Below, in pieces: positions 6,889 through 10,445 of a stretch of 10,445 nucleotides of DNA. Both the position numbers and the translations under genes were made by a program. The DNA is taken from the NCBI GenBank assembly GCA_947625715.1, contig CANQPR010000046.1:1-10445 (forward strand), given 5' to 3'. This DNA comes from an uncultured Bacilli bacterium. GTDB lineage: Bacteria; Bacillota_I; Bacilli_A; RF39; UBA660. The notes under the pieces are model-generated. The model saw nothing but the letters and a program-made list of their open reading frames with translations, was not told the origin of the DNA and did no database searches. Every line of letters starts with the position of its first letter. The first letter of the stretch is position 1.

Positions 6889-6902
6889 GGGTGTGTTACA
6901 AT
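6874..6902 (+). promoter_or_regulatory. Predicted sigma-A promoter for the prepilin-like/DUF2779 pair
   Basis: The -10 box TACAAT (6897-6902) is preceded by TGT (6894-6896), an extended -10. TTCACT (6874-6879), four of six matches to TTGACA, lies exactly 17 bases upstream and coincides with the 3' arm of the greA terminator. The start site would be near 6909, about 16 bases before the ATG, the same geometry as the ireB promoter. Confidence 0.65.
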
Positions 6903-6925
6903 GTTTATGAACGTAGGGTGATTAA

Positions 6926-7270
6926 ATGAATAATAAAGGTTATGCCATTTTAGAATTAGTTATTTTATTTGCTTTTTTAGGCATTGTCTTTGCCATTTCT
7001 ATTTCAAGAGTAACTTTCGCTTATAAACAAGCTAGTGCAACAGATACAATCAAAGAAGAACAAGATGAAACAATTAAAACAATTACCAAAGTTTATGCTA
7101 AAGCTAATAAAGATAAATTTAATAATGATAAAGAAAATTATTTATTTGGCAAGGATTTAATCGATGCAGGTTATTTATTAGTTCTAGATGATATGGATTT
7201 TAGTGATGTCAAAATAAAAGTGACATATCAAAAAGATAAAAAAGATTATGTAGTGGAAATAGTTGAATAA
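6926..7270 (+). CDS. Type IV prepilin-like small membrane protein
   Basis: A 114-residue protein whose N-terminus follows the class III (type IV prepilin) signal pattern. A short charged leader MNNKG is followed by YAILE and about 20 hydrophobic residues (to roughly residue 29). Cleavage after G5 would put E10 at mature position +5, the conserved glutamate of pilins and pseudopilins. The remainder is a hydrophilic lysine-rich region with a helical stretch (about 38-65) and predicted strands at the C-terminus (VKIKVTYQ, DYVVEIVE), a plausible miniature pilin head. AGGGTG (6915-6920) is a good SD. The gene is translationally coupled to the downstream nuclease by TAATG. No prepilin peptidase, assembly ATPase or other pilin is in the window, so it may be an orphan pseudopilin or a simple tail-anchored-like protein mimicking the motif. 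I do not recognise a named family. Confidence 0.7.
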   Translation: MNNKGYAILELVILFAFLGIVFAISISRVTFAYKQASATDTIKEEQDETIKTITKVYAKANKDKFNNDKENYLFGKDLIDAGYLLVLDDMDFSDVKIKVTYQKDKKDYVVEIVE

Positions 7271-9102
7271 TGGCAATTACTAAAAATGATTTTTTAAATT
7301 ATACAAGATGTCCTCGATATGGAGCTTTAGAAAAACTAGAAAAAGAAAAATTTGCTAGTGATATAAGTTATGATGAATATATAGAAGAAGAAAGAAATAA
7401 AAAAATAGCTGAAATATATAGTAGTATAGCTGATAATATTTTAAATAGTGAAAATATAGAAATGCAAGTAATGAATGATTACTTAAAGATTGTTTTAAAA
7501 GAAGCAGAAAGATTAACCGAAAAACAATTTAAAGGAAAAGTCAATGATAAGTTTAAAGAAGCCTTTGATTTTCAACAAAATGCTATTTTATATAAATGTT
7601 ATGTAGATATTTATAATGAAGATGAAAAAGAAATAAGAATAATTGATGTTAAAGCTACTACTTCTAAAAAATATCTTGATTTAAAAAGTGGTTATCCAAA
7701 AAAAGATAAATATAGTATATGGCAAAAAAAAGGTAATTGTTATAAATTAAAAGGTGAAATACCTTCGTATCCTTTATTAGAACAAATGCCTTTAAAAAAT
7801 TATGAAAAATTAAAAAATAAATTATATGAGCGCTTTGGTTTAGGAGAATATTTTTATGAATTAGCAGTAGAACGTTTTATAATTGAAGGAGAATACAAAG
7901 AAACTAATAGGGAAAGTAAAATTAAAGATATTCATTATTATTTAGCTGTTTTAAATGATAATTATGTTTTTGATGGTACTTATGTAGATAATAAACCAGT
8001 ATATAATCCGGATAATTTTAATAATGAATTAATAACTTTTTTTGATGCAGATGAAATAACGAAAGTATTATTAGAAAAAGTAAAAGTGGATGCTAATTTT
8101 TTAGAAAAAAATCTTTTTTCTTCTTCGTTAAATAGTTGTTTTCTAGGTGATTACTGTGCTTATAAAAAACCAAATGAATGTAAGTATTTTAAAGAAGTAT
8201 GTGGGAAAAAGATTCCTAAAGAAAACTCATCTTTAACTTATTTAAATAATAATTTTGGCTTTATTAAAGAAGATAAAAGTAGAATTAAAGGTTTAGAATT
8301 AATTAACGAAAATTATTTACATTTATTAGATGTTCCTTCAAAATGGATTACTAATCCTAATCATAAAATAGAAAGAGATTGTTTAAAAAATCATACTCAA
8401 TATTTAAATAAAGAAAAAATTAAAGCCGGCTTAGCTGCCTTAGAATATCCAATATATCATTTAGATTTTGAAACTTTTCCTTGTCCTATTCCAAGATTTA
8501 AAGGTGAAAGACCTTATACGCAAAGTCCTTTTGAATTTAGTTTACATATTGAACGCGCTATAAATGATGTGGATAAAAATAAAGATAATGTTGTTTTTTT
8601 AGCTACAACATTAAATGATGAAAGAGAAAAATTAGTTGAAACGCTTTTGAATGCTGTTGATGTAAATAAAGGCACTTTATTAGCGCAAAATGTAACTTTT
8701 GAAAAAAATAGACTTAAAGAACTAGCTAATATTTTCCCTAAATATAAAGATTCATTAATGAAATTATATAATCGTGGTTTTGATTTACTGTGGATTATAA
8801 ATAATAATAAAGAAATGTATAAAAAATTAGGTTTTAAAGAAAAAGATTGTAATACAATTAATTTTTATGATGAAAGATTAAATGGTTCTTTTTCGATAAA
8901 AAAGACTTTACCTATTTTTTCTAATTTATCTTATAAAGATTTAGATGTTAAAAATGGAACAGAAGCATTTGTTACTTATGCTAGTTATGATAAAATGGAT
9001 GAAAAACAAAAAATTTTAAAACAAGAAGCTTTAAGAATATATTGTTCGCAAGATACGTGGGCTATGGTGGAAATATTAAGGGCTTTAAGAAAAATGGTTT
9101 GA
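7270..9102 (+). CDS. DUF2779 protein: Cas4/RecB-like nuclease fused to DEDD exonuclease
   Basis: A 610-residue cytosolic protein of the DUF2779 type known from Mollicutes and other bacteria, function unknown. The N-terminal half looks like a Cas4-like PD-(D/E)XK nuclease. It starts with FLNYTRCPR (C14), has D113 and D126-V-K128 as the probable catalytic acidic/lysine set, and ends in a cysteine cluster C290, C296, C304, C311 that could hold an iron-sulphur cluster with C14. The C-terminal half is RNase H-like. HLDFETF gives D399 and E401, AQNVTFE gives N474 and E478, and YCSQD gives Y591 and D595, a DEDD-type exonuclease arrangement with a glutamate at the second motif. The conserved LSYKDLDV block lies at 553-560. 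It starts in a TAATG overlap with the prepilin-like gene and ends with tandem TGA TAA. No cas genes are near. DNA processing or repair is a reasonable guess, but substrate and role are unknown. Confidence 0.85.
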   Translation: MAITKNDFLNYTRCPRYGALEKLEKEKFASDISYDEYIEEERNKKIAEIYSSIADNILNSENIEMQVMNDYLKIVLKEAERLTEKQFKGKVNDKFKEAFDFQQNAILYKCYVDIYNEDEKEIRIIDVKATTSKKYLDLKSGYPKKDKYSIWQKKGNCYKLKGEIPSYPLLEQMPLKNYEKLKNKLYERFGLGEYFYELAVERFIIEGEYKETNRESKIKDIHYYLAVLNDNYVFDGTYVDNKPVYNPDNFNNELITFFDADEITKVLLEKVKVDANFLEKNLFSSSLNSCFLGDYCAYKKPNECKYFKEVCGKKIPKENSSLTYLNNNFGFIKEDKSRIKGLELINENYLHLLDVPSKWITNPNHKIERDCLKNHTQYLNKEKIKAGLAALEYPIYHLDFETFPCPIPRFKGERPYTQSPFEFSLHIERAINDVDKNKDNVVFLATTLNDEREKLVETLLNAVDVNKGTLLAQNVTFEKNRLKELANIFPKYKDSLMKLYNRGFDLLWIINNNKEMYKKLGFKEKDCNTINFYDERLNGSFSIKKTLPIFSNLSYKDLDVKNGTEAFVTYASYDKMDEKQKILKQEALRIYCSQDTWAMVEILRALRKMV

Positions 9103-9109
9103 TAATTTA

Positions 9110-9150
9110 ATTGTCAAATTATTGTCAAAAATCGTCTTCTTTAGTATATG
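9110..9150 (+). promoter_or_regulatory. Candidate rpoZ promoter with a 9-base direct repeat
   Basis: ATTGTCAAA occurs at 9110-9118 and again at 9121-9129, an 11-base period. The second copy contains TTGTCA (9122-9127), five of six matches to the -35 consensus. TATATG (9145-9150) follows at 17 bases as a fair -10. The repeats could be tandem -35 boxes or a small operator, or chance in AT-rich DNA. Confidence 0.4.
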
Positions 9151-9195
9151 GAAAACTAATTGTTTAGTATTATATTAATGTAAGGACGTGATATT

Positions 9196-9405
9196 ATGCT
9201 ATATCCTTCTATTGATAAACTTTTAAATATAGTCGATTCAAAATATAAATTAGTTCACGTAGCTTCTATAAGAAGTAAGCAAATGTTAGAGAATAATCAT
9301 TATCAATTAAAAGAAAGTGACTATATTAATAAAAGAACTATTGGTAGAGCGTTAGAAGAGTTAGAAAAGGGACTTATTGAAGTTAGATTTAAAGGACAAA
9401 AATAA
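9196..9405 (+). CDS. rpoZ: RNA polymerase omega subunit
   Basis: Small RNA polymerase subunit that wraps the C-terminal part of beta-prime and aids its assembly. The 69 residues fit the short Firmicutes form. The N-terminal signature YPSIDKLL (3-10), VDSKYKLVHVAS (13-24) and the IRSKQM region (25-30) matches the family's IDKLL..VDSKY.LV..A.KRAR pattern. A C-terminal IGRALEELEKGLI (49-61) corresponds to the conserved KPVGIALEEI helix. AAGGA (9182-9186) provides an SD at about nine bases. It appears to be transcribed alone, with its own candidate promoter and terminator; the gmk gene that often precedes it in other bacteria is not here. Confidence 0.93.
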   Translation: MLYPSIDKLLNIVDSKYKLVHVASIRSKQMLENNHYQLKESDYINKRTIGRALEELEKGLIEVRFKGQK

Positions 9406-9415
9406 GTCCTTTTTT
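9391..9415 (+). terminator. Intrinsic terminator of rpoZ
   Basis: AAAGGAC (9391-9397) pairs perfectly with GTCCTTT (9406-9412) around an eight-base A-rich loop, followed by TTT. The hairpin includes the last rpoZ codons and its stop codon. Confidence 0.8.
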
Positions 9416-9440
9416 AAAATTAATGATAAATATCTATACT
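9413..9440 (+). promoter_or_regulatory. Weak candidate promoter for the M23 gene
   Basis: TATACT (9435-9440) is a five-of-six -10 box, with TTTAAA (9413-9418) 16 bases upstream as a poor -35, overlapping the rpoZ terminator tail. A leader of about 38 bases would follow. The AT-rich context makes chance matches likely. Confidence 0.3.
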
Positions 9441-9484
9441 AAATTTATTTCTTTACATATCCTATATTTAGGAAAGAGGGATTT

Positions 9485-10258
9485 ATGAGTCGAGTTTTAT
9501 TAAATGGTGTAAATCAAATTACGGGTAGATATTTATCTAATCATAAAGGTGTTGATTTAGTAAAAAAAACTAATCAATTGGATACAATTATAGCTCATAG
9601 TGATGGAGTAGTAGTTAATGTAAAAAAAGGATTAGGTAATACACCGATGGCTACAAATACAGCTAGTTATGGAAATTTTGTAAAAATAAAACATGATAAT
9701 GGTTATTATACTTTATATGCTCATTTAAAAGATGTTTATGTCAAAGAAACCCAAAGAGTAAAAAAAGGTGAAAAAATTGGTTACATGGGTAATTCTGGCA
9801 ATTCTTATGGAGCTCACTTACATTTTGAAGTAAGAAATCCTTTAGACGAAAGAATTGATCCTACTTATTATTTGGATCATGATTTACCAAATTTTAATCG
9901 AGCGATAAAATATCAGGCCTATGATAAAGTAAAAAAATATTGGTTACCAGAAGTTATTGTTGGTAAAGATGATTATGCAGGAAATTTTGGAAATCCTATT
10001 AGTGGTATTTATTTAGATTATTATAAAATTAGAGTACATGATTTAAATAAAGGTTATTGGTTACCTTGGGTTACTAATCGAAGTGATTATGCTGGTAATT
10101 TAAACAATTCTATTGATGGGGTCCAAATCGAAAATGCTACTTATCGTGTCCATATAAAAAATGGTAATTGGCTTTCATGGGTAAATAAGGTCGATGATAC
10201 CGCAGATGGTTATGCTGGAATTTATGGTAAAGAAATAGATGCTATTCAAATCAAATAA
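9485..10258 (+). CDS. Leaderless M23 metallopeptidase with three Trp-rich C-terminal repeats
   Basis: LytM/lysostaphin-type zinc endopeptidase predicted to cut peptidoglycan cross-bridges or stem peptides. All M23 ligands are present: H20 and D24 in NHKGVD, H80 in YAHL, and H111 and H113 in GAHLHFEVR. After the catalytic domain (about 10-130) come three related modules at roughly 141-178, 179-216 and 217-257. They share Y-x-V/A-H/Y, WLPWV or WLPEV or WLSWV, D-x-x-x-YAG and I-D/S-G/A-I/V-x-I/L. They resemble the Trp-rich repeats of clostridial and phage lysins, likely wall-binding. There is no signal peptide or membrane segment, so export would need a holin, lysis or a non-classical route. A strong SD GGAAAGAGGG (9471-9480) marks the ATG. 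It could be a domesticated phage endolysin or a cell-wall enzyme; no other phage gene is present. Confidence 0.88.
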   Translation: MSRVLLNGVNQITGRYLSNHKGVDLVKKTNQLDTIIAHSDGVVVNVKKGLGNTPMATNTASYGNFVKIKHDNGYYTLYAHLKDVYVKETQRVKKGEKIGYMGNSGNSYGAHLHFEVRNPLDERIDPTYYLDHDLPNFNRAIKYQAYDKVKKYWLPEVIVGKDDYAGNFGNPISGIYLDYYKIRVHDLNKGYWLPWVTNRSDYAGNLNNSIDGVQIENATYRVHIKNGNWLSWVNKVDDTADGYAGIYGKEIDAIQIK

Positions 10259-10265
10259 ATAATGG

Positions 10266-10304
10266 ATAAATCTCCTAAATTATTAGTAAATTTGGGAGAT
10301 TTAT
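10266..10304 (+). terminator. Long hairpin after the M23 gene, probable terminator
   Basis: ATAAATCTCCTAAATT (10266-10281) pairs over 16 positions, with one G-U wobble, with 10289-10304 around a seven-base loop. The following tract, ATATTTG, is only moderately T-rich, so termination may be partial. The symmetry would also allow it to work on the opposite strand. Confidence 0.65.
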
Positions 10305-10324
10305 ATATTTGCTAAAAAAAATAC

Positions 10325-10353
10325 TTGCAACAGAAAATATTATATGTTAATAT
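10325..10353 (+). promoter_or_regulatory. Predicted promoter of the tRNA-Ala gene
   Basis: TTGCAA (10325-10330) and TAATAT (10348-10353) are spaced 17 bases apart, with TGT directly before the -10 box (extended -10). The start would fall around 10360, just upstream of the mature tRNA 5' end. AT-rich surroundings allow alternative registers. Confidence 0.5.
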
Positions 10354-10366
10354 TAATATGTCTTTT

Positions 10367-10443
10367 GGGGGATTAGCTCAGCTGGCTAGAGCACCTGCCC
10401 TGCACGCAGGGGGTCGCGGGTTCGAATCCCACATCCTCCACCA
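10367..10443 (+). tRNA. tRNA-Ala (anticodon UGC), CCA encoded
   Basis: A complete cloverleaf. The acceptor stem GGGGGAT/ATCCTCC contains the alanine identity wobble G3-U70, and the D stem is GCTC/GAGC. The anticodon stem CCTGC/GCAGG closes the loop CCTGCAC with anticodon TGC at 10401-10403. The variable loop GGGTC is followed by the T arm with TTCGAAT, then A73 and genomic CCA (10441-10443). Two deviations are visible: position 33 is C (10400) where U is nearly universal, and the T stem has a C50/A64 mismatch (10417/10431). Everything else is canonical, so it is probably functional. It would be charged by the AlaRS encoded at the other end of the window. Confidence 0.95.
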
Positions 10444-10445
10444 GA

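Noticed and set aside
7270..8230. Cas4-like domain as part of a CRISPR-Cas locus
   Set aside because: No cas1, cas2, effector gene or repeat-spacer array is visible in the window; the domain is part of the stand-alone DUF2779 architecture.
7270..9102. Horizontal transfer of the prepilin/DUF2779 pair
   Set aside because: Base composition and codon choice look the same as in flanking housekeeping genes, and no repeats or mobility genes border the pair.
9101..9123. Hairpin GATAATTT/AAATTATT as a terminator for the DUF2779 gene
   Set aside because: The stem is almost purely A/T, one pair is G-T, and no T tract follows, so it is probably base-composition noise.
9485..10443. M23 lysin plus tRNA as a prophage remnant or integration site
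   Set aside because: No integrase, holin, structural gene or duplicated tRNA 3' end is present; integrated elements normally lie downstream of the tRNA 3' end, which is outside the window.

Overview
The window is about 10.4 kb of very AT-rich DNA with every gene on the + strand, tightly packed and with no intergenic gap longer than about 110 bases. It looks like chromosome of an uncultured low-GC Firmicute. The gene order alaS, ireB, ruvX, DUF1292, mltG, trmR, trhP1, trhP2, greA matches the Bacillus subtilis alaS-yrzL-yrrK-yrzB-yrrL-yrrM-yrrN-yrrO-udk-greA neighbourhood, but udk is missing. The cell probably has a peptidoglycan wall (MltG, the kinase-substrate homologue IreB and an M23 lysin). 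All conserved proteins read through with TGG as tryptophan and TGA as a stop, so the standard bacterial code applies and not the Mycoplasma code. The AT richness, a DUF2779 protein and a shortened AlaRS suggest a reduced, Mollicutes-adjacent Bacilli lineage of the gut type (RF39-like). That placement is inference.

Region 1 (1-1742): the 3' part of alaS, cut by the window's left edge. It encodes a compact alanyl-tRNA synthetase without the usual beta-barrel and C-Ala domain, and ends in a clear intrinsic terminator. Region 2 (1745-6883): a probable operon from ireB to greA, driven by an extended -10 promoter and closed by a terminator directly after greA. It covers envelope control (IreB), rRNA/Holliday-junction maintenance (RuvX), glycan strand termination (MltG), a complete set for tRNA wobble 5-methoxyuridine (TrhP1, TrhP2, TrmR) and transcript cleavage (GreA). 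Region 3 (6894-9102): a two-gene unit of a small type IV prepilin-like protein, translationally coupled (TAATG) to a 610-residue protein that combines a Cas4/RecB-like nuclease half with a DEDD-type exonuclease half (DUF2779). Region 4 (9103-9415): rpoZ, the RNA polymerase omega subunit, with its own terminator. Region 5 (9416-10304): a leaderless M23 endopeptidase with three tryptophan-rich C-terminal repeats of the kind seen in phage and clostridial lysins. Region 6 (10325-10443): a promoter and a tRNA-Ala(UGC) with encoded CCA. It keeps the G3-U70 identity pair but has C at position 33 and a C50/A64 mismatch in the T stem.

Most of the window is conserved housekeeping. The parts worth a second look are the stripped-down AlaRS together with the odd tRNA-Ala, the coupled prepilin/dual-nuclease pair, and the signal-less M23 lysin. 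I see no CRISPR array, insertion sequence or prophage block.
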